A DNA stretch of 64,000 bases, from positions 29,888,064-29,952,063 of the forward strand of contig OZ026840.1 in assembly GCA_964023205.1 (NCBI GenBank), read 5' to 3'. Below are positions 13,001 through 23,800 of this stretch, piece by piece. Origin of the DNA: Lutraria lutraria (Eukaryota; Mollusca; Bivalvia; Venerida; Mactridae). Each line of letters begins with the position of its first letter. Positions within the stretch are counted from its first letter, which is position 1. The notes beneath the pieces are model-generated. The model made no database searches. It was not told the DNA's origin and saw only the letters and a program-made list of their open reading frames with translations. The position numbers and the translations under genes are program-made.

Positions 13001-14195
13001 CTCCCCTCTCCCTAGGGCAGCTCTGAAATGACCATAGCTGTCAATTGGGTTGTTTGACAACAGTAAAATACATCTCTGTGTATAAAGACCTCATTTGAGC
13101 GATTAAAAACAGGGTTTATTTCCAGTATTTTGGGAACATGACCAATACCCTTGGGATTGGGAATTTTTGCTGTGTTTATCAAAATTGGGAAAAAATATAT
13201 CCCTACAATTTTACAATGTTCAACTTATTCTTCTTATTCTCCCATGATAGAACAGTAGTAGTATTATATAGTATTTATTTGACTATCAATAGTGATGTTA
13301 ATATACTTGGGAATTAAATAAAATAAAGTGGGAATTTTTGTCTGCGAATTGGGAAAAAAGATACTATTTTCTATTGGGAATATGATCGAATTTCGGCTAT
13401 AAAATCACCCCCAAAAATCCCTGAAAAGATAGTGATTCTTACTCAGACGATATTATAAACTGCATTGCTCGTATCAAAGTATTAATAGTCTTTTTAACCA
13501 AGGTATCTTTAACACACAGGTATGACTGTAATGAACTCATAAAGAATTTCACTGCAACAAAATTCAATTCAACAAGTCCCCAGTTAATTATTGACATCCC
13601 AGTTATGTGAAACTTGAATGTGTTATAAAAGATAGCGTCCACCATATAAATGATATTATTTACAACAATGATGAAGTATAATGAAAATGCGCTGATAAAC
13701 TGAGACATAGCACGATATACGCCTGATATGTGAGTATACAATCTTGAATACAATAACTGTTGAAACAGGTTCCATAAATCACCTAACATTTTTTTTTTTT
13801 AAAATACAAATTTTTTCATCTTGCCTCTGTTTCCATTATCACTGGCGTATAGATTGTACCTGTGTATAAGACACAGGTAAAAAAATCTGAGTTAATCCTA
13901 GGGAAAAAATGTCTACATGACATTGTAAGAAATAACACAAATTATTTGGAGGTAGGAGCTTTTTGGAGGTAGGATCCTAATACCTTAAAATGATTTCACA
14001 AACCTTTGCATTGTTTTCAGGATACTCAGTAAAAAGTTGTTGAATCCCAATCTGTATAGCGAGCAACATATCATGGTGGGGGTGGGACTTATTCACTTCG
14101 ACCACGCCCCTTCTTCGCAACTTTTTACGTACATAATCCCATCGGCTTCTGACATGCATATGATTTTCGCTTCCATCTGTTTCTGATTGTGACAT
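1050..14195 (-). CDS. PIP5KL1: PIP5KL1-like phosphatidylinositol phosphate kinase, 10 coding exons
   Basis: Coding exons (minus strand, in order): 14195-14004, 12484-12419, 8277-8114, 7711-7643, 5896-5806, 5309-5214, 4174-4102, 3419-3263, 2094-1982, 1450-1050 (TAA). All junctions have GT/AG ends and fitting phases; they give 473 aa. The closest family by recall is phosphatidylinositol-4-phosphate 5-kinase-like 1: the N-terminal [15 protein letters not shown] segment and the C-terminal [24 protein letters not shown] block align well to it. Kinase landmarks: ATP-site lysine K149 in RFILKTD, DIKGC at 215-219, LKDQNF at 238-243, DYSLLLG at 275-281, and the metal-binding aspartate D427 in GVIDFF. 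An acidic then lysine/serine-rich insert (about 310-380) makes it longer than the human protein (about 394 aa). Known role of the family: a poorly active scaffold that binds PIP kinases at membranes; activity here is not shown. Introns carry transposon-derived repeats. A minus-strand AATAAA near 664-659 is a possible poly(A) signal. Confidence 0.93.
2197..3152. mobile_element. Inverted-repeat element of about 956 bp with GGTCGCTTAA subrepeats
   Basis: The left end TACAGTCAATCTTG matches the right end inverted (CAAGATTTACTGTA). Both ends continue into TTAAGCGACC or GGTCGCTTAA motifs, with at least five related copies near 2215-2270 and 2970-3130. A 129-codon open frame inside (2525-2914) has no recognisable domain. 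The element lies in the PIP5KL1 intron between exons 8 and 9. Confidence 0.65.
3781..4068 (+). mobile_element. SINE (class II tRNA-derived), diverged copy
   Basis: Head is degraded but keeps GACTTCAAATCACTGTAACC and TCTCACTGATGGAGGG. The body has GGTTCTTCCCAGGAACGTTG and the tail GGGGCGTAAAACCCAAATAA. Confidence 0.75.
4317..4471. mobile_element. TACAGTCAAACCTGTG miniature inverted-repeat element
   Basis: Left end TACTGTCAAAC, right end CACAGGTTTGACTGTA. Internal AAAGGCCATTCTTTTAAAAA and GAATAAAGGCCACC blocks identify the family. Confidence 0.65.
4592..4802. mobile_element. TTAAAAAAATGTTTGTTTG-end element
   Basis: Left AATTTGTTTGCCGTAATGCT, right GCAAACAAACATTTTTTTTA then AGAATGGCC. Contains CCTACCTGCCTACCCACTGA, a block found in several relatives. 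Confidence 0.6.
4950..5122. mobile_element. TACAGTACAACCTCTC miniature inverted-repeat element
   Basis: Left TACAGTGCAACCTCTTCAAA, right GGAGAGGCTGCACTATA. Internal GCAAAATTATGTTGTTGTTG and GTTGTTGCTCTAGAG identify the family (three copies here). Confidence 0.7.
6303..6704. mobile_element. Palindromic miniature element (402 bp)
   Basis: Ends TCACGGTGCCTATACCACGT and ACATGGTATAGGCACCGTGA are inverted repeats. A second inner pair, GGATAAAGTGGAGA and TCTCCACTTTATCC, is also inverted, so much of the element can fold on itself. No coding potential. Clear target duplications were not found. Confidence 0.7.
7225..7436. mobile_element. Inverted-repeat element with GATTCCAGTTTTTTTCACAT ends
   Basis: The first bases GATTCCAGTTTTTTTCACAT recur inverted at 7417-7436. 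The interior GCATGATCATAGCATATGAT segment and the GTTATCTGCCCTTGAATTT segment recur around 12770-12845 and 45100-45190, showing a dispersed family with at least three members in the window. Confidence 0.65.
8760..9902. mobile_element. Non-autonomous DNA transposon flanked by TTAA (piggyBac/Kolobok-like)
   Basis: The 1143-bp element starts GGGTGATCACTC and ends GAGTGATCACCC, with the inverted similarity running on to TCA(T/C)GA-type bases. It is bounded on both sides by TTAA (8756-8759 and 9903-9906). TTAA duplications are typical of the piggyBac and Kolobok superfamilies. No transposase reading frame is present inside. It sits in the PIP5KL1 intron between exons 2 and 3. Confidence 0.8.
10897..11066. 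mobile_element. TACAGTCAAACCTGTG miniature inverted-repeat element
   Basis: Left TACAGTCAAACCTGTGTAAG, right CACAGGTTTAACTGTA. The interior is diverged but keeps CAGCCATTTTTTCAAAAG and the AAAGGCCAT motif. Confidence 0.7.
11456..11616. mobile_element. TACAGTACAACCTCTC miniature inverted-repeat element
   Basis: Left CAGTACAACCTCTCAAGAGC, right GAAGAGGTTGTAC. Internal AACAACAACATAATTTTGCT is shared with the copies at 4950 and 38536. Confidence 0.72.
12515..12676 (-). mobile_element. SINE body and tail, tRNA head missing
   Basis: The tail (GTTTGTTTGTTTATATCGAG) and body are intact, but sequence similarity stops at the ACATGGTCAGT junction, where the tRNA-like head should begin. Confidence 0.75.
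12765..12890. repeat. Fragment of the 7225-7436 element family
   Basis: Shares TTTGCATGATCATAGCATAT, ACAGAAACA and GTTATCTGCCCTTGAATTTT with the element at 7225-7436. The terminal repeats are degraded. Confidence 0.5.
12890..13085 (+). repeat. tRNA-like head plus unknown body, SINE-like
   Basis: GGTGGTCTAGTGGTAACTCA resembles a tRNA A box; no good B box follows. The following 150 bases (CAGTTCACCAGTAGCTTATC, CCCTAGGGCAG) match no other stretch I noticed. Confidence 0.4.
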
Positions 14196-14789
14196 ATTTA
14201 CTATTGGATGTATCTAACTACATGCACCAACTACTTGGCGTCCTGTAAATAAAATAACAAAATTTAAAAAAAACGTTTATGAATAAATCTGAATGGTTTC
14301 AACAACATACATGTAATTATCCATTGAAATGAAAGCAAAAATATACCATAGAATGCAACAAAAAAGATATTACTTAATTTTAACAATCAATAAAAATACT
14401 TACAAAAAATTATTAAAAAATATAAAAATAAATACAAAATATATCCATCACATAATTATTATTTGTACAAATTTATTATATCATTATAAACCAGTTTTCT
14501 AAACACCAAAATAAACTGCCGAAAAAGCATTTTTACTTTCATGAAAAAAAATGTAATTGATTTAGTATTTTGTAGCCACTTATGAGCTTTCCCAATGCCT
14601 TAGTCACCCTATGAAAATCCCATTCCATATAAACCAAATAATAAATTAATTAAATAATTCCTTTATGTATACAGATGCTATAGCATCAGTGGTATAAATT
14701 ATTCCTCTCACCAAAGGATCTGAAAATATAAGCATTTGCCGACACTTACATTGTCAATATCCATTGAGATATTTCATGGCAAACCAAAA

Positions 14790-15005
14790 AAAAATTTTGT
14801 TTCTGGTTACCTTAAATTTTCCCAGCAACCCTAGAAATCTTTTACTAAGTCTGAGCTGAGAGAAAGTAGACCCACTCTCTCACCTTTTTTACCTTTCGAT
14901 CCACAAGCTTTCAAGAGAGTGAAAAACAGTTGTGACCTTGTAACTTACCAGTATCGTACATTAATGAGCATGTACCCAGAAACAAACATTTTTATCACCA
15001 TAGTA
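14790..15005. repeat. TTAAAAAAATGTTTGTTTG-family element
   Basis: Left AAATTTTGTTTCTGGTTACC and right GAGCATGTACCCAGAAACAA then ACATTTT, inverted. Internal CCACTCTCTCACC block. Confidence 0.5.
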
Positions 15006-15157
15006 TCCATCTGCATAAGGTAACAGAGGATTTATATAAAAGCAATTACTTCAGCAAATTGTCATGTACTCCGGTACCTACAATCAATAACAATTTACAA
15101 CAATACAGAATCTCTGTCAACCTGTGCATTATGCTAAAGTACATGTACAATTAGATA

Positions 15158-15385
15158 TAGGGCCACCCTTAAAAAATATGTTATTTGCAATAGCACTATC
15201 TACTCACCAAAAATGTCCCCACCCAACTTTTTTATGGGCTTGGGTAAAAAAACATTTCTTTTACAACAAATGGTAATCTTACATAATTATATTTTCGGTC
15301 AAAAATAAAAATAAATTCTAAAAAAAAATCCTACCTGGAAATTCTCTGGGTGGGGTTACCACAAACAAATATTTTTTTAAGGCTA
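15158..15385. mobile_element. TTAAAAAAATGTTTGTTTG-family element
   Basis: Left AGGGCCACCCTTAAAAAATA, right ATATTTTTTTAAGGCTAGCC. TACTCACC and CCTACCTGG internal blocks, and GGGTGGGGTTACCACAAACA near the right end. Confidence 0.62.
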
Positions 15386-15618
15386 GCCTAGTATTGAAGT
15401 AGAAAACCATGTCTGACCTAGGGCAAAAATAGTTCAGAGGTTCTTGTACCTGCCTGCCCCACGAAAATTGGTTCTACACTGGTCATAATCATTATCATAA
15501 AATAATCTATGTCTGAATTTGAATTCCTATATCCAAGTGCAAATTTCTTTTGGCTTATGCATTCCAAATAAGGCCACTTTAAGTATTGAGCTTAGAAATT
15601 TGCCAATACCTGACTATT

Positions 15619-15960
15619 AATAAATAACACATAGCTTTGTGGGTAACAGTAAAAATGTCAGCCTGAGGAAAGAGCTGTTACCCAGGGCCTTCGGCCCACA
15701 ACGTAAGCTATGTGTTATTTATTTTATTACCCCAAACTTTTTTCAAGAAAATACTTTAAAAAATCACCATTACCTATGTGACAGTAAAAAATACAGTAAA
15801 AAAATTACTGTTACCCTGTGACAGTAAAAAAATACTGTTAGAAATTTACTATTACCCTGTGACAGTAAAAAAAAATTCTGTTAAAAATTTACTATCACCC
15901 AGTGACAGTAAAAAAATGTTCAGTCACATGGTACCATGAATGTAACAGTAAAAATGTTAC
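15619..15960. repeat. Inverted repeat plus four GTGACAGTAAAAAAA tandem units
   Basis: AATAAATAACACATAGCTT recurs inverted at about 15708-15727 (AAGCTATGTGTTATTTATT). Next come about four imperfect 45-50 bp units carrying CCTGTGACAGTAAAAAAAT and ACTGTTA (15775-15915), and a final GTAACAGTAAAAATGTTACC palindrome. Confidence 0.65.
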
Positions 15961-17166
15961 CTGTTTGCATATGGGAAATTAACATTACGAAAAAAGTTTT
16001 TTTTTCCAACATGAGTTTAACATCACACCAACAGCCAGAGTAATAACCAATAAGGTGACCTTCCTAGCTTAAACTGAGGAGGGAAAACCATGGTTGTACA
16101 AATCCCTAGAACCATGAACCTTCAGTAAAGCATAAAAGATTGTTTGTTTCTGGTTTCCCCCCTACCTGCCCTAAATATTTATCTGCAACTCTAATCTTTT
16201 TAATAGGCCCAAGGAGAGGTACATCCACTTTCTCTCTTATTTTACCTCTCCAGGGATAACAAGAACAACTATAACAAAATGTTATAGGTAGACAAATTAC
16301 AAGAAGCATATTGGTTTATGTTTTTTTCTATGAAGTTGCTTTTTTCATAAAGGATATTGTCTGTATATTTTATTCAATCCTCCGTTATGGAGAGTATAAC
16401 ATATTTACATGATATGAGTAATACACATATATTGACAATCATGAGTACAATGTATTTGACAAATGAATGCATTCATGTATATAGTTCACAAGCACATGGT
16501 TATATCATACCCTACATCAATCAAATAGAATCAACCTTAAATGTTAACGAATTCACCATAAATCTGAGCACTATCATACAACCACATTGAACTTCAAATA
16601 ACCACACAACAGGTTATCTAGGCAATGCCTGCATGATGTACTTACCTGTCAACTATTAATAGATTCAGTCATCACCATTAGCCAATCAAATGGCCAGGAT
16701 AAGCCAACCTAGTTATAGACACTACACTGTATAATCGCAAACAGCTATAAACTAATACTCATAAGTATAATTTGTCTAGAAAAAATCCCTGTCCAACTGT
16801 CCTACCTATACCTATTCTTAATGAGTATGTTACTAGAAACAACATTTTTAGGCCAAAGCTAGCCGGCCAGCTTCCTCACAAGTGATTTATTTTCTTTCCG
16901 TGGTGGGATTCAAAGTCTTACAATCATTAAAGAATCTTTTATAATTGCGCTAAAAGTGTATCAAAATAAATTATCCAAATATTGATTGTAAACTTTAAAA
17001 TTAATTATCAAAGAGACACCTTATACATTTAATTACATGGAGAAGATGGAAACTTGATCGGTGTAAAATATACTGCATAGAACAAGGAAGCAAGCACTCA
17101 ATAAAGAGTCACATCACGTTATCAATAAGTTACATCGCCAAAGACTAAGGCTAGCTAGATTTTTTT

Positions 17167-17406
17167 GTTTGTTTATTTAAGTTTTACGCCCCTTTTCAAC
17201 AGTCAGGGTTATATGAGACGGACAGTTCATCTAACAATCGTTCCTCGGAGGAACCAGTAATGGACTTCCATCCTCTGTAAGCTACTGCCTACTTTCTCAC
17301 ATAAAGAGACATGGTCGGTAGTGGGGCTCGAACCCACGACCCTCTATCAGTGAGAGGTTACAGTGATTTGAAGTCAGCGACCTTAACCACTTGACCACGG
17401 AGGCAG
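17167..17406 (-). mobile_element. SINE (class II tRNA-derived), near full length
   Basis: On the minus strand the head begins CCTCCGTGGTCAAGTGGTTA (A box). It continues through GACTTCAAATCACTGTAACC, a long variable arm CCTCTCACTGATAGAGGG and the B box GGGTTCGAGCCCC. The tail is AAATAAACAAACAAA. Confidence 0.85.
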
Positions 17407-17766
17407 ATCTAGGCTAGCTAGAAAACAGTCATGTGCCAAGTTACTTGGTTGTATACCTTTTTGATTTTGAAGCATCATTCATTGTCAAAATTTTGCATAA
17501 TACTATGATCCAGGTTGCAACCCTTTGGATCTTGCTCTCAGAAACTTTAAGGGTCAGCGTGAAAATAGTCAGTCACGTTTAACACTACAATTATTTTTCT
17601 GGCCTAATGAAAATAATTTTATGCAGAAATTGTAATATGAGCATAATAATAATTATATGAGGATTTTATAACTTTGTTATATGTATTAGAAGAATGAAAT
17701 TTAAGTTCAAGGCCATCCTTAAATAAATGTTGGTTTGTGATTACAGACCAAAACTTTTAACAGTGG

Positions 17767-18006
17767 ATTGTTGTTTGAGTTTTATGCCACTTTTCAACAG
17801 TCGGAGTTACATGAGGCGGACAGTTCAACTAACCATCGTTCCTCTGAAGAACCAGTACAAGACTCCCATCCTCCGTAAGCAACTGCCTATTTTCTTTCAT
17901 AAAGAGACATGGTCATTAGCTGAGCTCAAACCCACAACCATCTATCAATGAGAGGTTACAGTGATTTGAAGTCAGCGATCTTTAAACCACTCAACCATGG
18001 AGGCAG
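17767..18006 (-). mobile_element. SINE (class II tRNA-derived)
   Basis: Same family as the 17167 copy, 360 bp further on and in the same orientation, with more point changes (GGGTTTGAGC in the B box, tail CAAACAACA). Confidence 0.82.
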
Positions 18007-18774
18007 GTTTTAAAATCATTATTTAACATACAAAACACTTAAACAATTTAATATACTAAAATTGAAAAACAAGAACATTTAATTATGGTGAGTTGCTCAT
18101 GACTTTTTTCATGCTTTTTTACATTTTTGGGTCACCATCTCCATTGTTAAAAAGTATACAGAAAAAGGTTGGGCAGGGGCATTACCCCGAAATGAAATGA
18201 TTTGTAAGGATTGCCTTACACGCCTACTCTAAGAATTAGTGTCATGTATACCACTAATTAATAATGAATTATTAATAAGCAGCTAGACTCCTCTCCAAGA
18301 AATGTCAAATGATGAGACAAGATTTTAATGAAACTTGGAAACTTGATACATGAGGTGATTAATACTTAACTTTATTGTACACACTTAGTCAGAAAGTGAT
18401 TATTGAAGAAATATCAGATATCCTAAGGAAGTAGATATCATTCATTAAAAAAATATTTTGTTTGATAATGAAGAGCCAGGCATTATTTGGTACATTTTGT
18501 ATTATTAAAAAAGAAAAGTTTATACTAGTTTACAAGAGTCAGTGATTTCAATAAGAGGCAGACTGAGACTAAATTGACTGCTGAGGAACAAAAATTGGCC
18601 ACCTAGATTAGAAATCTCAAATATATCATTCATGATGTTGGAAATGAGCACGGAATTAGCCTAATTTTGGCCTCTTATAGGAAAATTTAATGAAAACCCT
18701 GAGAATTAACTATTTCTAAAAATATAGTATTCGCAATAATGAAGCTTTTCTGAACTTTAAGAAATAAAACTCAA

Positions 18775-18965
18775 TATGGCCACCAATAAACCAGTGTTTC
18801 AGATTAAGGGTTTTAACAAGCAGGAGAATTATATGTTATATCCACTTAGGCAGGAAATTAAAAAAAATTGTCAATATTTCAAAGAAGGGAATGACCTGCC
18901 ACGACCTGGTTTCGAACCTTGATTATAAGTCCAATGCTCTAACCATATACTGGATCACGTACGTC
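18775..18965 (-). mobile_element. Third SINE-like family, copy 1
   Basis: The ATTTCAAAGAAGGGAATGAC and CTGCCACGACCTGGTTTCGA segments resemble a tRNA B-box region on the minus strand; TTAGAGCATTGGACTTATAA resembles the anticodon arm. Shared with 21860-22025 and 48690-48855. Confidence 0.55.
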
Positions 18966-19310
18966 CTACAAATTAAACTGTTTATGAAGATGAGACTTTT
19001 TTTGATTGTCCTGAAAATGTCTAAATGTGATTATACGGAAACCAAATAAATAATTTAATTAGTATGAAAAATCACCACATTACAAAAACTATTTCATTTA
19101 TTATACAAAATTTTAATTTAAAAAAGTTTATGTCTGCATGGTTACTCGACTGACCTTAATTTTCCCTGTGACCATAATAGTCTAATTTATGCGACGTACG
19201 GTACAAGCAATACGTTCACAATTTTGCTATTTCATCTATTGCCCGTAACATATTGGCAAGTCAAAAAAAGTCTCGATATCATCGGTAGCAAGGACTTATA
19301 CACATGTATG

Positions 19311-19924
19311 TACAGTGTAACTTCTGAAATCCGGACCCTCTGAAATCCGGGCGATATTTTCATAAATTTTGGTTTATGTAAGTACAATTTTACTTCCAAA
19401 ATCCGGACGGTGCAGAAAGTGTCATCCTTAATTAGTCCCACGATTATATAAACCCTGAGACAAAATGTCATTATCCCCTCTTTCAATTGTTTACCAATCA
19501 GTGGTGTTAGTTTATTTTGACATGTGTTAGAATCACAATATGTCAATTTGCATTTGTAAAATGAACCACTTAAAATTAGTAAAATATATTCCGAAATATT
19601 TACACTCATTAACAATTTTGACTGGTTTGTTCTTGTAAGTAAAATTGTATTGTCGTTATCTACCTTTCGAGAAAATATTAGGTTTTGATTAATAAATCTT
19701 ATAAATGTTTATCTTTTATTTTTGCATCATGTCTTAGTAATAATAACACCATATTGTATTGTACATAAATAATGATGTCCCTATTTTCACCATAAAATAA
19801 CATTGGTGTTTAACATCTGTACTTGTTCAGATTATTAATTTAGACTTCTGAATTCCGGAAACTTCCAAAATCCGGACATTTTGGCCGGTCCCATGGGTGT
19901 CCGGATTTCAGAAGTTACACTGTA
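19311..19924. mobile_element. TA-flanked inverted-repeat element (614 bp)
   Basis: Ends are TACAGTGTAACTTCTGAAAT and its reverse complement ATTTCAGAAGTTACACTGTA. Further internal copies of 'AAATCCGGAC' lie near each end. TA at both ends suggests a Tc1/mariner-type target duplication. The flanks GCAAGGACTTATA and TATAAGTCCTTG are themselves inverted, so the element is either nested in another palindromic element or has a second outer repeat. The small reading frame on its minus strand is not recognisable. Confidence 0.75.
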
Positions 19925-20433
19925 TATAAGTCCTTGTCTGTAGCTAGTGTACAATTGTTTGGACTACGTATGTATTAATTACTGCGACCATCATAAGCTA
20001 GACTTTTATCTCTTTATGCTACACTTTCAAGAGCAAAAATAAAAGCCTCGACCTACCAACCCTAGTTTGAATTAGCATGTAACCAATAAACAAACATTTT
20101 TTTTAAGTCTTATCAGATAGTTTTATCTAAATTTAATAATTTAACCTACCTGGTCTTATGAAAATGATTTTCATTCCGCAAAAAAATGTCAATATTTTTT
20201 TCATGCAGGAAGTTGGCAAAGCCATTTAGAATGAGATTTTTTTAATATTCACTGAAATATCACAAACATATTTAACCATTTTAACACAAACACTAACGGT
20301 GCGTAAAAGTAATTTGACAGTTGACAAATGGTCATAAATATGCGAATGACTGCAGGCTTCAATGGGTGTGACAGTGAAAAACAAATCCACAAAAGTGAAA
20401 AATATGATAAATTCTTTAAAATTTTTACTTACC

Positions 20434-20560
20434 ATCAAATAATCAGAGCAATCCTTAGATGGACTTCAACTTTCTATGTCGCTTTTTACATCAAATAATT
20501 GTTGGTTACATGATTGTTTACAGTCGCAACTTGTCATAAGGGTAATATCCGAAGCATGAC
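20434..20560 (-). other. PIP5KL1: Candidate non-coding 5' exon of the PIP5KL1-like gene
   Basis: A strong minus-strand donor, GATG|GTAAGT, ends an exon at about 20433. A matching acceptor (TTTACAG) at 14245-14243 lies 47 bases upstream of the PIP5KL1 start codon at 14195, in a segment with stop codons. Together these suggest a first, untranslated exon here and a 6.2-kb first intron. The upstream boundary (about 20560) is a guess; no transcript evidence is available. Confidence 0.4.
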
Positions 20561-20826
20561 GAAGGTTTTGTCTATAACCCGTACTAGGCCGCTCCGATTA
20601 CGGATGTTCGTCTGGGGATAAATGCAAAATAATCTTATCTGTGATCAGCTGTCAATTTCTTAGCATTTATGTTGCTTCGAGTAAAAATGAACATATCTAC
20701 TAACAGATGTTTACATTTGTAGTAATCTATATCGACATTTTACAAATTAGAAATGACAACAAGAGGGTTCACAGGTATATTGTATTATCATATATTTTCG
20801 CGACGAATTTCTAGAGATGCTAAAAT
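20561..20826. promoter_or_regulatory. Probable shared head-to-head promoter of PIP5KL1 and HENMT1
   Basis: This short interval separates the candidate first exon of the minus-strand kinase gene from the first coding exon of plus-strand HENMT1. It includes a slightly more GC-rich patch around 20540-20620 (CCGTACTAGGCCGCTCCG) compared with the AT-rich surroundings. No TATA box is placed with confidence. The promoter call rests on gene orientation, not on a recognised motif. Confidence 0.4.
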
Positions 20827-23800
20827 ATGAAAGAGAAAGTAGACTATTTTATAGATTTCATGACAGATGTAAGAAGTCGGTTTCCAAAAATCCTAAAACG
20901 AAATTATTTTGTGTCTTGTGAGTATTTGTTTTTGTTGAAATTATTAATGTAATTTAACTTTTATCTTTGTCAGAGGCTAGTTACACAATCTAGGCACCAA
21001 ATGTAATAGGAGGGAAATAATGTACCAAATGTGGGGCCCGAACCCACGATCTCCTGCTTGCAAGTCAGATGCTCTACTTACTGAGCTTATTTGGCTGTTA
21101 ATGTTACAGCCAATTTATAAATACAAATACTACACTCAGGGCTTTTTTTCTTTCTATAGCAGGGGCCGTTAATAGGCGTCTTCCCCTCTGGAAAATTCTT
21201 TAAAATCATGTAGTTTCCCCTAAAATTTAATTTACATCAAGTTTTTTCTTCCCCTTTTGCAAAAATTATGCATTATTTTCCCCCAAATTTAAGGAAAAGG
21301 CCCCTTCCCCAACCTGTGAAAAAAAGCCCTGACACTGCTATATAAAGGAAAATAAATTTGAGAGCACTAAGAGTAAGATGATTATAACACTCTTATATAT
21401 GATACATGTAGGATATGTACTGCAAAGGCAACTTAATTAGTGGCTAAATTAGATTGTTATCACTGATTTTTATCAAATTGTCAATATCCTCTTGGGTGGA
21501 CTGAGTAGCTTGAGAGGCATGGCAATCTGTATGTTTTATTAATTATATATTAACCCTCAGGTCCGGCAAAATCTGATTTTGACTTACTTGTCCATTTTGC
21601 CAGAAGCATTTCTCAACTTGTCTGTATGCTATTTATATAGTAAATTCACGAAATTTTCACTTGTCCATCCAGGCTGTGGGACAACCTGGGCAATACGGAC
21701 AATTGGTTTTGCCGCCCCCTAAGCTGACCCTCTATGCACAGCCATTATAATAGTCCAAGAGGACTGCTTGCCATAAACATAAAGGAAGAAGAAGAGCTCT
21801 AAATATAATTATGAACTTTAATGTTTTCAGTGGGTTTAAAAACGATGTTTTCGAACGATATAATCAGATATATTGGGCAGCCAGTTCTAACAGTTTAAAT
21901 GGACTGTATTCTTACCAGTACTAACTTACTATTCCATAAGGAGGAAAATGTACATTTTTGTCAAATTTTCAAAGAAGGGTATGACCTGCCATAGCCATGA
22001 TGATGACTTAAACCCTGATCACCGAATAGTCAGTTTTTGTTAAAACTCGATCATTTGAAAAAAGCAATGAAGGGTTACGAAAACAAGGTGATTTGATACT
22101 TTTTGAAATTTATGCAGCATGGCTTGTCAGATATAATTTTATTCATTTCAAGATTCAGAAATTGAAGTGAAAGCAGATGATGAACTTGTCAATGGTAAAG
22201 AGAAGACAGATTTGCCGAATGTGTCAGTTGAAAATGAGGAACGTCTTGGTGGCCCTATGTTTGATCCACCTTTGTATATACAGAGATACTACTTAGTTGA
22301 AAAACTATTGGAGAAATTTAATGTCAAGCATGTAAGAATGTTTTTAGTTTTAAGTTTTAATTCTGACAATTCTACAGGGCTGAAAATAATAAATATGTTT
22401 GTTTGGAGTGCTTTGACCTTCTCAAGAAAATCCTAGCAAATAAATATTTTTTTTTACTATTGTTATATAGCGGGAAAAAATCCGTATCTACCTACCCAGT
22501 GCTAAAATTCTGGGTCGGTGCACTCCAAGCAAAGTTATTTTTATTTTCAGCTCGGTTTTATATATTGTGTGCTTCTGTATTTCTTTTATAAAGTCAGATA
22601 CATAATTATAAAGTTAAAGTCATGTTAGTATAACATGAAGAATTGTTAATAATTGTATCAACGATTTATACTAGGTATATCATTTTAATATTTTGTCGTA
22701 CATAATAAATGCAACATTGTGGGAATTTAGGAATACAACAGCATCTTAAATCAGTCTGAAATAATCAGTAGTACTGTTGTTTTAAATGTGCTTGCTTGTT
22801 GGTGCTACACACATTATGTTACTGATATTGAAATGTTCTGAAATTAGAATTATAGTCTAACCTGCGAACAAAGAACACCCTTGGGAAAGACAAAATGTGA
22901 CCCTTTTTGACAGTTGACCTTTATTCGAGGTCATTTTGACAGTTTTTAAAATAACAGTCTTTATTCTCAAGGTGGCCTTTATTTGGAGGTGGGGTTTACA
23001 CAGGTTTGACTGAATACATGTGAATGGAACTTATGAGTGACCTACATATATGACAATGTAATGTACACTGAGCTATAGCTCTGACAGATAACTGATAAGC
23101 CCCACCCACTGGATATAGTATGCTGTGTTTAACTGTCATGATGAAGATACAAACATATTTACAGATAGGGCTGTGGCTGGTATTCGATTACTTGGGTAAT
23201 CACGAATCAAATTGAAAAATCGATTACAAATAATCGTCATTACTGAGATTAGTGGTTCGCGACCTTGTATTTTAACATAAAGTGTATTCTTTGTTCTTAA
23301 AAATCCCTTTTTTTTAATATATATTGTCTCATCATATACTACTTTGTTTGCCAAGATGTCCATGCAATCGGATCTTTAAATATTGGGTCACAGGCTCAAA
23401 CCAGAAAATGATGCTGGTAAATCTATTAATTGGAAAGGAGTACGTATAAATTTTTACTTCATTATTCCTAAAAGAAAATTAAATTTAGCTGTCTTCAGGA
23501 CTACAATTAGGAAGTTTTAGCTGGGTTACTTGGTAACAAAAGATTTGTTATTTGATTTGTGGATCGTAAGTGTTAAATCGTGGATTGGATCGGATCGCCA
23601 CTTACCCAAGTTTTTTAAGGCCAACGATCCACAGCCCTATTAACAGACACTTACTGTCTAATGAGTTAGTATTAACGAGCGTCATCTTTGTGCATAATTA
23701 TGTAATATTCTTTTATTCTGCTTGTATACTTCAGATAGTTGACTTTGGCAGTGCAGAATGTAAAATAGCCAGATTCCTAGTCCAACTTCCTACAGTGGAA

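Noticed and set aside
13439..13789. 116-codon minus-strand open frame between PIP5KL1 exons 1 and 2
   Set aside because: No similarity to the kinase, and direct splicing of 14004 to 12484 keeps the frame without it.
19232..19615. 127-codon minus-strand open frame
   Set aside because: It overlaps the end of the TA-flanked transposon and shows no domain.
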